Counted from the stretch's first letter, positions 34,979-46,618 are shown. The stretch: DNA of 64,000 nt from Sepioteuthis lessoniana (GCA_963585895.1 OY757913.1:100399257-100463256); one strand, 5' to 3'. Notes: generated by a model not told the origin, from the letters alone. Numbers and translations are program-made.

Positions 34979-36188
34979 TGGCCTTCATCAGGTGTTTTTT
35001 GAACTCGGGAACCTACATGGAATTTCAAACCACGTCCTTTATTTAAATGTTCTCAACTTATTTGTTATGATTCTGTTAACCTAAACCGGGCATAAGTGCT
35101 AAGTATTCCTATATTGTTACTCATCTGCAGTCAGAATTAAACCTGCAAACTCTAGAAGCTTTGGGAACTAACGCCTATAACCATTATTCTATGTGTCCTG
35201 CTGGATAGTTCAGAGTGAATTTTGGGGACTTATAAATTTGATGTTATCACATCACTATGATTATTACTACTAAATATTTTTTTTTACCTGTGCTCATATT
35301 CCATTTTTCTTTTATCTAACTTTTTTGTTAGTGGTTCCCATATTGTATTCCTCTCAATATTTAGTCTACTCAACAGGTTACTGTAGCCCAACATATGTGC
35401 TGACTCCTTAAGGCATCTAATTCTCTAGCGTACCTCTCAATCAGTTATTCTAACTTTATCTCAGTTAGGACAGATGGTTTTCCTTTTCTTTCCATATTTG
35501 GTCTGCCATACCCGACTTTTCAATTTCACCTCATACTACTGCTTTCTGATGTTCTTCTAACCTTATTTTTTGTGGATGACATGTCTAACCATTGTATACT
35601 TTACCTCAACTGCAAGGGATGGAGTACACACAGTTCTTGACCATGTTGAATTCTGTAGGTGGCTTGACATGGAAGAGATATCTCCGGAGAGTTGAGCCAC
35701 TTGTAAATATTATCCTGATGCCATATGGACTACATATCCTTTGGATCCTTTTGGTTAGGCTTTGACATAGGGCAGATATACGGTAGTGAGTTTTCACAGT
35801 ATGTCTGCCACATGTCAAATTCACTCTGAACTGTCCAGCAGGACATATAGTGTAATGGTTATAGGCATTGGTCCCCTAAGCTTCGAAAGAGACAATCATC
35901 TGGAGGTTGCAGGTTCAATCCTAACTGCAGGTGAGTAACAATACAGGAATACTTGGCACTTATACCTGGTTATGGTAAGCAGAATGAGAATAAGCGATCC
36001 CGTGGATTAAATAAAGGATGTGTCTTGAAGTTCCGTGTAGACTCCCAAGTTACACAAACACTTGAAGAAGGCCGGACGACATATCGGCTGAAATGTTGTG
36101 AATATAACAATAAAGATGAAGACTATAGTCAGAAAACCCTGAACAATAAAAATCAACAAGTTTCGTCTACAAAATTCAGACAATTAAT
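34979..36188 (-). mobile_element. Penelope-like element fragment flanked by inverted E-repeats
   Basis: Structure: E-repeat on minus (34979-35215), Penelope-like ORF relic on minus (35220-35825), E-repeat on plus (35826-36188). Both inner junctions carry 'attcactctgaactgtccagcaggac' or its close variant, in inverted orientation. One target duplication encloses the whole block, so it entered as a single unit. Penelope-like elements often carry terminal repeats in unusual or inverted arrangements, which this resembles. Confidence 0.75.
35220..35825 (-). pseudogene. Penelope-like polyprotein C-terminus with GIY-YIG endonuclease relic
   Basis: The minus open frame 35824-35606 reads THYRISALCQSLTKRIQRIC, FTSGSTLRRYLFHVKPPTEF and KNCVYSIPCS. 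The last leads into a GIY-YIG domain, whose first motif is the VYSIPC segment. After a frame change it continues GKVYNG, stop, TCHPQKIRLEEHQKAVV, stop, GEIEKSGMADQIWKEKENH, ending around 35300. This order (RT C-terminal connector, then GIY-YIG nicking nuclease) is characteristic of Penelope-like retroelements. Most of the RT is missing and the nuclease has at least two stops and a frameshift. The nuclease normally nicks DNA for target-primed reverse transcription. Confidence 0.8.
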
Positions 36189-36333
36189 ATTCATTTAACT
36201 GCATTCAAACAAATGAGCTCTGGTTTATTTAAAATTTTACCAACAAACTTCTTGCTTACAATTCATGTGTGTGTGTATAAACAGAATATGATTTTAAATA
36301 ACCCACAATGGTTGATATTCAATAACGTTGTTG

Positions 36334-36592
36334 ACGACCTTAGTTGAGTTTGACCCGAAGGCTCCCTTTTCAATGGCTACTACACTGAGGTGTAGGGAAG
36401 TATGCTACTCCATTCTCTGGTTGCTCTATTTTACTCTTGATCCTTACCTTATAATGCTGAGTGTTAAGCAAGACGGCATCAAGTACCACTTTTTGAGTCT
36501 TTGGTATGTTTCGACCTGGGATTGTACCCTGGTCTTCCAGACCATTGGCGAACACTCTACTCATTTGACCAGTACTATATGCCATGAAACAG
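36334..36592 (-). mobile_element. SINE-D copy
   Basis: The minus strand has the tRNA head 'gtagagtgttcgccaatggt' with B box 'gggtacaatccc' and a body ending 'ttgaaaagggagccttcggg'. Compare 41975, 46355, 53883 and 55362. Confidence 0.88.
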
Positions 36593-36958
36593 AATCAAAT
36601 TAATCCAAAATTGGATTCTGGAAACAAACACTACTTAAAGAAAAAGAAATCTGACTCTGCTGGTAATGATTATGAAAGTTTATTCACTAAACTATAAAAG
36701 AAAACATCTCTACATTCTTTTTCAATAAATGATAATTAAATGTGACTGTCCTCTTTTCTTCCTCTTTGTCATATCACAGCAGTAATTACTCGTAAAAGCA
36801 TGGAGTGAAAATTCTTACTCACTTTCCTTCAGTATTGCCAGTTATGTGTTTGCATCAGTTGACGGCTTTCACTGATTTGCTTTTGTGTTAGCAAACGGTG
36901 AATTATGTGGTTTTATTTTTTCTTTTACTATGACACAGAAACAACTGATTTGATTTGA
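36593..36958. other. No recognisable feature
   Basis: AT-rich spacer between SINE-D and the LINE. The LINE may begin slightly upstream of 36959. Confidence 0.35.
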
Positions 36959-38800
36959 GTCCTTGAATGAACATTTTTTTCTCACTTGCGACACTTATAT
37001 GGATATACCATTGTCAAAAATTTCAGCCTCAAATAGATGCAACACATCTTGGTTTAACAATGAGTGCAAACAAGCAATCAAACTACGAAATGCTGCCCTC
37101 CACAAATTAAAAAAAGAACCCTTAACAAGCTATCTAAACTCTTTTAAACTGCTCAGAGAAAAGGCAAGGAGAACCATTAAAGAAGCTAAAAAGATCAGTT
37201 GGCAAAATTATATAAATAAACTTAATTCATCCACCAAAAAAAAAATACAGTCTGGAAAATGATCTGCAAAATTTCTGGCAAAAACCAGTTTACTCCATTC
37301 AAACGCTTCATAAAAAATAATACTCAAGTCACTAATATAAAAGATATTGCCAACACACTAGCTGAGACCTCAGCAAATTCCTCCTCCACAAACGCCAACA
37401 CAGAATTTTGCAAATACAAAGACAAGAAAGAAAAACAAAAGCTTAATTTTAAATTGGGCAACACTGAAAGTTACAATGAACTCTTTTCATTATCAGAACT
37501 AAAAGAAGCCATCCCAAAATCCCACAACACTGCAGTTGGCCCAGAAGAAATTCAGTACAAATTTCTCTGACAATTACCTTAAAAATTCTTCGACTACCTA
37601 CTTACTGCATTAAACAACATTTGGAAAAATAGCAAACTCCCAGAATCATGGAAACTAGCTACCATCATCACAATGCCTAAACCAGGAGAGAATAATCTTT
37701 ATGCATCAAACTATCGTGCAAAAGCTTTAACAAGCTGCCATGGAACGAATGGTCAATAAAAAGCTAGTTTGGTGCATAGAATCCAATAATCTTTTTACCA
37801 ACTTCCAATGCGGCTTTAGGGGCCAAAGATCAACAATGGATCATGTGGTCAGATTAGAAACCTCCATAAGAGAGGCAATTATACAAAATCAACATCTCGA
37901 AGCAATATTCTTTAACCTAGAGATAGCATATGAGACTATTTGGAGGTATGGTATCATGAATGACCTACTCAGCATGGGATTGAAAGGCAGACTTCCAAAC
38001 TTTATGAAAGGTTTTCTTTCAGACAGGAAATTCTAAGTCCGTATTGGTTCAACCTTATCAAACATCCAAAATCAAGAAGAGGGAGTCCCTCATGGGAGTA
38101 TACTATCAGTAACCCTCTTAAACATAAAAATCAATAGCATCATCAATTGTCTCAATCCTGGTGTTGATAAATATTTGTTCGTTGATGATTTCTGCATCAC
38201 CTCTACATCCAAATATATACGTACAGCAAAACGTTAACTACAACAAGGCATCAACAAAATAAACAAATGGGCAATGATAAACACCTTTAAAATTTCCAAA
38301 TCCTCAGTACATGCATTTTTGTCAATTAAGAAAAATGTATAACAACCCTACATTTAATCTGGACGGATCAGAAATTCCAGTTGTTGACCAGTACAAATTT
38401 CTCGGCGTTATTTTTGTTAAAAAGCTCTCTTTCATTCCATACATTCAATATTTAAAAGAGAAATGTAGCAAAACATTAAAACTCTTTTATGTAATCGCCC
38501 ACAAAGACTGGGGTGCAGACCAGCACACCTTGCTGAAATTATAAAGAATCTTAATCTGCTCAGAAATTGACTATGGCTGTTTCATATATGGAGCAGTCAG
38601 AAAATCCTACCTTAAATCAATACAGACAGTCTACCATGAGGGATTGAGACTCATCTTAAGGGATTTTAGAACATTCCCAGTTGAGAGCCTTTATTCTGAA
38701 GCTTCTAAAACCTAGATTCACAAAATTAGGTCTACAATACTACAGTAAACTGAAATCTTACCATCCAATCCGGCTTATGACTGCACTTTTCTAATAACAA
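36959..38800 (+). pseudogene. CCHC-type LINE (I/jockey-like), ORF2 RT portion
   Basis: Open blocks in shifted frames: 36963-37262 (post-endonuclease: TSWFNNECKQAIKLRNAALH, ARRTIKEAKKISWQNYI), 37259-37570 (GKNQFTPFKRF, NTAVGPEEIQYKFL, start of RT), 37740-38036 (MERMVNKKLVWCIESNN, FQCGFRGQRSTMDHVV, IFFNLEIAYETIWRYG), then 38040-38230 with the catalytic box KYLFVDDFCI (FVDD at 38178-38189), and 38311-38544 (YKFLGVIFVKKLSF, KDWGADQHTLLKL). The usual FDLEKAYD box reads FNLEIAYE here, so the first catalytic aspartate has been replaced. Stops and frameshifts are numerous. It lacks the endonuclease and ORF1, which the minus-strand element at 17247-20660 shows. Confidence 0.88.
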
Positions 38801-38914
38801 CCTACTTTTTAAAATTCTGAAATTTTAATTGAATAATTTGAATGAGCCACATTAGTGGGTTTTTTTTGTATCAGATTCTTTCTAATCCAAAAGCTTATTA
38901 AAAATAAGTAATTT

Positions 38915-39690
38915 GCCCAATCGGCTGAGGCTGTAGAATATGCTGACTGCATCTCATACACTTAACTAGTTTTCTAAATATGACTCTAAACTATTTGAGG
39001 AGGAGGCTTCAGTCCTGGAGATTTGGGGAGTACCCCTTTATTGCCATTACTCTCAAGTCCATTGTGATTTGGAGTGGTAGGAATTGTAAGGGTTTCATCT
39101 TTGGGTGAAATATAACTATTTACCCATTTAACTGTGTCCAAAGGAATGAGTAATGTTGAATAAAATTATTAGTATTTGATAGGAATATTTGAAACTATTT
39201 AACTGTCTGCAAATAAAATTATTAGCATTTGATAATATTACTTAAAACCAGTTTACTGTGTGCAAAAAATTATTAATATTAGATTTATTAGTGTTAGATT
39301 GAAATACTTAAGACTCTTTAATTGTGTGCAAACTTACAAACTATTTGTTTACAAATCATATATCTAGTATATATGGGGGGTGTCCTCGTGGTGTAATGGT
39401 TAAAGCGCTGGACTGTGGAATCATAGTAAGTTCAAACTCCAATCACGCTATTACATTCACTTTCGGACAAATACCCTTGGGAAAGGTATGAACCCCCTTA
39501 TTCTCCCATATATGGGTTAAATAGCATCACTACTGTTCTTCTCGGAGCATGGATTTGGCATTAAATAACCTACAAAGGTTGATATGCCATTAAACATGGA
39601 AACCAACCAACTAGTATATATGCATATAAACAGGATTTGGCATTAAACAACCTATGAGGATTGATATGCCGTAAAATCCAACCAACCAAC
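38915..39690 (+). mobile_element. SINE-C split by a SINE-A
   Basis: Head 'tcggctgaggctgtagaata' and a long body with repeated 'aaactatttaactgt' phrases to 39375. It resumes at 39611 and ends 'ggcattaaacaacct...ttgatatgcc' with an (AACC)n tail to about 39698. Confidence 0.88.
39376..39610 (+). mobile_element. SINE-A nested in SINE-C, exact 12-bp TSD
   Basis: Target duplication ctagtatatatg at 39364-39375 and 39611-39622. A box 'tggtgtaatgg' and 3' hairpin 'ggcattaaataacctacaaa...gttgatatgcc'. Confidence 0.95.
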
Positions 39691-39967
39691 CAACCTAAAA
39701 AATAATCATGATAATAAAAGGAACATTTTTGATATTTGTAGTGGGGTAAATAGAAAATCTTTCAATTAGTTTCCTTTTCTAATTTGAAAAAAAAATAATG
39801 GACACAATTTGAAGACTCAGAAAAAAGTTACTCCAGCGATTTCAAGTTCTCACTTTGAACATTTCTTCGTTTGCTTCAAAGCCGATTGTTAAGAAGTTTG
39901 TGTAATTCTCTTTTCTGATTTAAATTTTAGTCTTATAAATAACCCAAATATTATACAATTGATACAT

Positions 39968-41107
39968 CCTTGAAGGTGTACGGACAAAGAACCTACCAGT
40001 GACATTAATATTTGTCGACTTTACCAAGGCCTTCGATTCCATTCACAGAGGAAAGATGGAACAAATCCTACTAACGTACGGCATATCTAAAGAAACCGTA
40101 GCAGCAATAACGATTCTCTATAGAAACACCAAAGTAAAAGTAAAAGTACGATCACCAGATGGAGACACAGAATACTTCGACATTGTAGCGTGAGTACTAC
40201 AAGGGGACACGCTAGTTCCATACCTCTTTATCATTTGTCTAGACTACGTACTTAGAACATCGATTGACAAAATTAGAGAGAACGGCTTCGAGCTAACAAA
40301 GAAAAGAAGCAGAAGGTACCCCGCAAAAACAATAACCTACGCCGACTACGCCGATGACATAGCGATACTAGCAAATACACCCGACCAAGCCGGAACACTA
40401 CTGCATAGTTCGGAACGAGCAGCCGCAGGCATAGGCCTCTATGTCAATGCACACAAAACGGAATATATGTGCAATAATCAAACGGGGGACATCTCCACTC
40501 TAGACGGAACCCCTCTTAAACTAGTAGACAAATTCACTTACCTAGGAAGCAGCGTCGCATCAACCGAAAAGAACATCGACACGAGGTCAACGAAAGCATG
40601 GACAGCTATCAATAGGCTATCGATTATATGGAAATCAGAACTAACTGATAAAATGAAACGCAGTTTCTTCAAGGCAGCGGTCGCATCGATACTGCTATAT
40701 GGATACACTACATGGACTCTAACAAAACGGCTGGAGAAGAAGCTAGACGGCAATTACACAAGAATGCTGCAAGCAATCTTGAACATGTCCTGGCGGCAAC
40801 AACCCACAAGACACCAACTGTACGGCCACCTGCCTCCTATCACGAAAACTATTCAAGTTAGACGAACCAGACATGCAAGACACTGCTGGAGAAGCAGGAA
40901 CGAACTCATAAGTGATGTACTCTTGTGGACTCCCACACATGGCCGTGCAAAAGCAGGACGACCAGCACGAACACACATTCAGCAACTATGTGGGGATACA
41001 GGATGTTGTCCTGAAGACCTACCTAGGGCGATGAACGATAGGGAGGGGTGGCGAGAGAGGGTAAGAGATATCCATGCTACCAGGACGACATGATGATCAT
41101 GATGATT
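39968..41107 (+). pseudogene. RTE LINE, 5'-truncated RT to 3' end
   Basis: Starts within RT (ILEGVRTKN, IFVDFTKAFDSIHRGKMEQI). A stop occurs at 40191-40193 where the 5664 copy has an open codon. YADDIAILANT remains, in the stretch read before 40440. The last block, 40467-41093, is open for 208 codons (SSVASTEKNIDTR to RVRDIHATRTT). A TGA/TCA-type tail follows at 41091-41107. It is close in sequence to the 5664 copy, so relatively young. A short 'gtaaaagtaaaagt' duplication lies at about 40134. Confidence 0.92.
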
Positions 41108-41294
41108 ATGTACACATACCTTCAGTTGATGAGATTCGTAAAGTTTCCCTTTATTTACATTATGGACTATTATGAACTCTTCCTATTACTATGAATACCG
41201 GGAGAATATTCATCTTGGTGTTAAGTTAACCCCAGCCTAACACTTTGGCAGTCAGACTGACGTTCAACTCTCTTTTACCTATTCTGTATTAATC

Positions 41295-41777
41295 ATCATC
41301 ATCACGTCGTGCCGCCCGCACGGATATCCCTCACCCTCTCTCGCCACTTTTCCCTATCGTTCATCGCCTCCGGCAGGTCTTCTGGACTACATCCTGTATC
41401 TTCACATAGCTGCTGTATGTATGTTCGAGCTGGTCGTCCTGCTTTTGCTCGGCCATAAATGGGGGTCCATAGGAGTACATCACTTATGAGCTCGTCTCTG
41501 CTCCTCCAGCAGTATCCTGAATGACTGGTTCGTCTAACTTGGATAGTTTTCGTGATGGGAGGCAGGTGGCTGTACAGCTGGTGCTTTGTGGGGTGTTGTT
41601 TCCAGGACTTGTTTAATATTGCTCGCAACATCCTTGTGCAGTTGCCGTCTAGCTTCTTTTCGAGCCGTTTTGTTAGCGTCCAGGTGGTGCATCCATACAG
41701 CAGTATCGACACGACCGCTGCCTGGAAGAAACTGCGTTTCATTTCATCAGTCAGGTCTGATTTCCATCCGATCGTAA
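41295..41777 (-). mobile_element. RTE LINE 3' fragment inside satellite
   Basis: The minus frame 41742-41302 is open: DKMKRSFFQAAVVSILLYGC-like start to GRPARTYIQQLCEDTGCSP. A (CAT)n tail on plus at 41294-41306. It is tail-to-tail with the plus copy ending at 41107. Confidence 0.93.
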
Positions 41778-41974
41778 ATTTGGTAAATTTGGAGAAGCAT
41801 ATTTTTTCGATGACATATTCTGATGTAACCTTAAATTTTGGCGACTGGTTCTGGACAAACCTCTTTCCTTGTTAAAGTATTTGAAAGAGCTTTTAAATTT
41901 AGCGATGACCCCGAAATAACCTCCAATTTTGCTGATATCTACCAACTTTTCGTGTGCTGTTCTATAAAAATTAA

Positions 41975-42190
41975 GTGAAGTTGGCGACCGTAGTCGAGGG
42001 CTACCAGATGGCTCCCTTTTCAATTGCTACTATACTGAGATTGCTCCACTTTACCCTTGATACGTTCCTTGTATCATGTATCATTTTTAAAGTCTTTGGC
42101 ATGACCCGACCTGGGATTGAACCCAGGTCTCCCGGACCATTTGCGAACACTCTACCCACTAGGCCAATGAGCCTGTCTGTACTAGGCCAA
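41975..42190 (-). mobile_element. SINE-D copy
   Basis: The minus head reads 'cctagtgggtagagtgttcg' and B box 'gggttcaatccc'. The other end is 'gaagttggcgaccgtagtcg' on plus. Confidence 0.92.
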
Positions 42191-42961
42191 ATTTGCACCT
42201 TATTTTGGTGAACTATTCTGAACAAATCCTTTTCCTTGATTTTGTATTCTGGAGTGGTTGGTGACCTTTTTTGTACTAATCTCTTCTGTTAGTGAGCTTT
42301 CTTAAGAACCCTTTAATTTTGTTTTACTTATACTGAAAAAATGTCTCAATAGCATCGTATCCTGAATAAGGCTGCCGTTTTGGTGACTTATTTCTTATAG
42401 AAACCTTCCATTTGTCATGAATTATGGTAGCATCAATTTGAATGAACAAATAAGCACACACACCTCTTTTTGGTGAGCTATTTTATAGTAGTCTCCCATT
42501 TGGGTTACCTGGTCTGGACATACTTCTTTCCTTGATTGGATATTTGAAACACATTTTTGGTGACCTATTCTGTACACATGTTCACTTGGTGAGATTCGTT
42601 TAGTCACCCCTTATTTCAGTTACTGGTCCTGTACAAAGAACTTTCATTAATCAGGTATTCTGAATATCCTAATGTTGCTGTCCTATTCAGTATATCTACC
42701 CTCCATTGGTCATCTATTCTTATGTTGATAGTAAATTTGGTGAATTATTTTGGACAAATACATTTCCTTGACATATTATTCCTATTATCTCCTAATTTTA
42801 GTGATAATTTCTTAAATAATCCCAAATTTTGGTGATACCCTCATACCTCTCGTGTGCTATTCTGTTGTTGCACCTAATTTTTGTGAACATTTTTGGACAA
42901 ACACCATTGGTTGATGGTGTATTCTGAGATATAGGCTAGGTTTGTGACCTAATCTCTACAC

Positions 42962-43130
42962 CTCATCATCATCATCATGTTACGCTATCAGCACGGATAT
43001 TTCTGATCCGATCTCGCCACACTTCCCAATTGTCCATTGCTTCCGGCAGGTCCTCAAGGCTACATCCCGAATCGGCACAGAGCTGCTGTATTTAGGTTCG
43101 AGCAGGACGTCCTGCCTTTTCTCGTCCAAA
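42962..43130 (-). mobile_element. RTE LINE 3' stub in satellite
   Basis: (CAT)n at 42963-42978, then 'agcacggatatttctgatcc' and 'gttcgagcaggacgtcctgc' on plus. Confidence 0.88.
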
Positions 43131-43284
43131 AAAGAACCCTCTCATATTATTAACTTATTCTGTAGAATGTTCTCTCATTAGATTAATTTTTTTAAGAAGC
43201 CTGTAAGTTTGGTGATCTATTATGTATACATATCTTCCATTGGACATATATTATGAAGTAACCACAATTTTGGTGACCAGTTAT

Positions 43285-43784
43285 TGTACCATAGCCATGA
43301 TATGGCTATGTGTGAAACGCACATCAAATGTCCATAAAGATAAAACACTTACGACTTCTCAGTTCAGGTACGAAACTTTTTTTATTACCTTTGAGTTTAA
43401 AGGTTTTTCGACATAAGGAGAGAGAGGCACAATCTTTCTATTCTGGCTTTTCCATCTGCCCCCCACCCCAACATCTCGTGCGACACCAGCCCAAGGCCTC
43501 CGCGAGCAAGCGAAAGCCAACCGTCTTCCCCAGAGGCAGGTCTCATCGCAACAAACTGATTTTTTCAAAATCTCCCCAAATCCTCCGCGCTCTTCCGGTG
43601 CGTGATGTCACCCGCACTCCGTAACCTCGCTTCCCATCTGGGCCATTGTGACATCTCTAAGTGACACATCCGCTCCGCGCGCGCGAACACCTATGTTAAT
43701 GTTGCACCTAAGTAGCCCATTCACTGAGCCGAAAGGTTCTCAGCCTAACTAAACCCAAAGGCATAAACCTGCCATTATATTACA
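43285..43784 (-). mobile_element. Solo LTR, family LTR-2 (500 bp, TSD TTAT) in satellite
   Basis: TGTACC...TTACA on plus with TTAT at 43281-43284 and 43785-43788. It contains 'cgaaaggttctcagcctaac' and 'cacttacgacttctcagttc', collinear with the other two copies. Confidence 0.93.
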
Positions 43785-44439
43785 TTATCCTCACTCATTT
43801 ACTTTTGCTGAGCTATTCTGTATTAGCCACCAATTTAGTCAACCAATCTTGGACATATACCTTATCTTGGTAGACTATTTGAAAGCAGTCTTTTGATGAC
43901 TTATTCGGTACACATACCTCCAGTTGTTGATATTGCTAAAGTAGCGCCTAATTTAGGTTACCGGGTCTGTACAAAGATCTTTTATTAGTAACTTATTCTG
44001 AAGATCATAATGTTGCTGACATATTCAGTATATTAACTCTTCGTCGCTGAAGTATTCTAATGTAGACCGTTGGTTTACTGATCTATTCTAGACTAACACA
44101 TTTCATTGATGAGATATTCTTATGTAATCTCAAATTTTGGTGACCAATTCTTGATAAACGCCTTTCCTTGATAAAGTATTCCAAATAACTCGTAAGGTGA
44201 TGTATTTTGGCAGAACCACCAACTTTGTGCTATTAATATTGTTGTATCTAATTTTGTTGAACTATTCTAGACAAACATCGTTCATTGATGGTGTATTCTG
44301 AAATATCGAATCCGTTTGGTGACCTATTCTGTATACGTGCCTTCTGTTTGTGAGATTTCTGAAGAAAACTTCTAATTTGAATACAAAAAATTCTGTACAA
44401 AGTTCTATGATTAGAGTCGTTGTTATGATGTATATAGCT

Positions 44440-44600
44440 CCGTAAAACACGGGTACGAAACGGCCCCATGAAAGTGAGGCCGGCTCTGTTGGTTTAGCTT
44501 CCTTGGATGTAAATAAACAGACTCCCTTACTAGATAGCTTGTGTGTTCACGTGTTATTTATTATCGCTTGCCATCGGCACCAGAACAGTCATATTCTGAA
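44440..44600. other. Unknown insert in satellite
   Basis: Sequence such as 'acgaaacggccccatgaaag' and 'gtaaataaacagactccctt' breaks the satellite pattern and includes an AATAAA-like site. It may be an LTR end fragment; no TSD found. Confidence 0.35.
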
Positions 44601-44689
44601 GAAGCCTGTAATTTTGGGGACACATTCTGTACGCATACTTTCTATTGTTCATGAAGTAGCCCCAATTTAGGTGACCAAATATACTGACA

Positions 44690-44890
44690 CAAGGAGTCAC
44701 AAAGAGAACAGAACACCACGGTTATAGTATAGGTATATATTTACAAGAACAATGGATGGTTACATGAACATAGGACGGTAAGCTAGTTCGCATAACCGCG
44801 CGGGGACGAGGTTAGCATCCGGATCTAGACTGACTTCGTATTGCTGCGTTTTCTGGTATTATGGAGAGTGGTTGAATATATTAGTTGGTG
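44690..44890. other. Unknown insert in satellite
   Basis: A stretch with 'gacacaaggagtcacaaag' and 'accgcgcggggacgaggtta' does not match the satellite or any other repeat here. Confidence 0.35.
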
Positions 44891-44968
44891 ATTTCGCCAC
44901 AACAGTAAGCTATTCTATAATAGTCACCAATTTGATTGATCCCCTTCTAAACATACATCTTTCCTTGA

Positions 44969-45256
44969 TACTATTTACCAACCCCTCCGCTCGGGCAGGA
45001 TATGACACAAGGTCAATTTTTAAGCGGAGTTTAACAGGTTTGAGTTCAGAGTTTTCCTTCTCCTAGACTAGTTGCCTAACCAAGGCTGAAGAACCTAGTC
45101 TGTCCTACTATTTACCCATAGCTGGAGGGAGAATAATTGGATTCATACCTTTCCCAAGGGTATTAGTGCTATGTGAAATGCAATCAGTCTCGTCTAGGAT
45201 TTGAACTCGTGTCGCCGTGTCCATTTCCTACGACGATAATGACTACCCCACGGGCA
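44969..45256 (-). mobile_element. SINE-B in satellite
   Basis: Full collinear copy on minus, starting 'accaacccctccgctcgggc' on plus and ending at the tRNA head 'gactaccccacgggcat'. Confidence 0.93.
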
Positions 45257-46354
45257 TCTTTCCTTGATAGGGTATTGTAAAGCAAAGTTTTGGTGATCTG
45301 TTCTGTACACATACTTTTAGTTGGTGAGATTTGTAAACTGCCCCCTTATTTTGGTAACCTGTTCTGTAAAGAAAACTTTCATTATTAAGGTATTCAGAAG
45401 ATTTTGCGGATGCTGACCTATTCAGTACAGCTACCCTCCGTTGATGAGGTATTGTGATATAGACCATGAATTCTGGACAAATACATTTTAACAATGAGAT
45501 ATTTTGATATAACCTCAAATTTTGGTGACGTTTTCCACATAAACGCATTTCCTTTATAAAATTTTCCAAATAGCTCCTAATTGTAGTGATGGCGTCTGAA
45601 ATAACTACCAATGTTGGTGACACCCGCATACTTTTCCGGTGCTATTCTAGTTTCATCGAATTCTATCGATATATTCTCGATAAATACCTTTCGTACATAG
45701 GCTATTCAGAATTATACGCTATATATATTGACATATTCCGTGCCCGTGATTCTGTTGGTGAGATATACAGGAACCTAATTTTGGTGACTTATTCTATGCA
45801 AAATTCCCTCATTAGAATCCTCTACTGAAGAAGCCTGTACTGTTGGTGACCTATTCTGGACATACACATTTCCTTGATAGGGTATTTGAAAGTGTAGTTT
45901 AGGTGTCCTATTCTGTACAGATACCTTCAGTTAGTGAGATTTGTAAAGTAGCCCATTATTTAAGTTACCAGTTCTGTAAAAAGATCCTTCATTAGTAAGT
46001 TATTCTGAAGATACTTATGTTGCTGACCTCTTCAGTACATGAATTTTTCGTTGGTGAACTATTTTAATGTAGACAATAGATTTAGTGATCGATCCTGGAT
46101 AAACTCATTTCATTGACGAGATATTTTGGTGACCTATTCTGGACAAACACCTTTCCTTGAGAAAATATTCCGAAGAGTTCCTTATGTAAGTGATATTTTC
46201 TGAAATAACAAACAATTGTATTGATGAATTATGCGCATACACTTACATATTGTGTGCTTTTCCATTGTCGCTTTAATTTGGATGGCTTTTTCTGTACCCA
46301 TACCTTCCACTGTTGAGCTATTCTAATAAATTCTATTGGTGATGTATTTATTTG

Positions 46355-46618
46355 CTAACCGGATCATTGGCTGGAGGGTAGAGTGTTTGCCTATGGTCCG
46401 GGAGACCGGGGTTCAATCCCAGATCGTGTCATACCAAAGACTTAAAAAATGGTACTTGATACTTCCTTGCTTAACACTCAGCATTACAAGGTGCGTATCG
46501 AGGGTAAAGTGGAGCAATCCAGGAAAAGGAGTAGCGCCCTCTCCCAAAGCATCGGTGTAGCAGCTATTGAAAAAGGAGCCTGCTGGTCAACCTCGACTAA
46601 AGGGAGACAACTTTACTT
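46355..46618 (+). mobile_element. SINE-D in satellite
   Basis: Head 'ggctggagggtagagtgttt', B box 'gggttcaatccc', body 'ggtacttgatacttccttgc', end 'cctcgactaaagggagacaa'. Confidence 0.92.

Larger units (their letters stand above)
34705..36325 (+). mobile_element. SINE-C split by a Penelope-like composite
   Basis: The left part (34705-34978: 'gggtcccatctatgggtcaa', 'aaaccatttaactatgtgca') and the right part (36189-36325: 'catttaactgcattcaaaca', ending 'ttttaaataacccacaatgg...ttgatattc') are one SINE-C. Target duplication: attcaatttaactgc (34964-34978) against attcatttaactgc (36189-36202). Confidence 0.82.
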
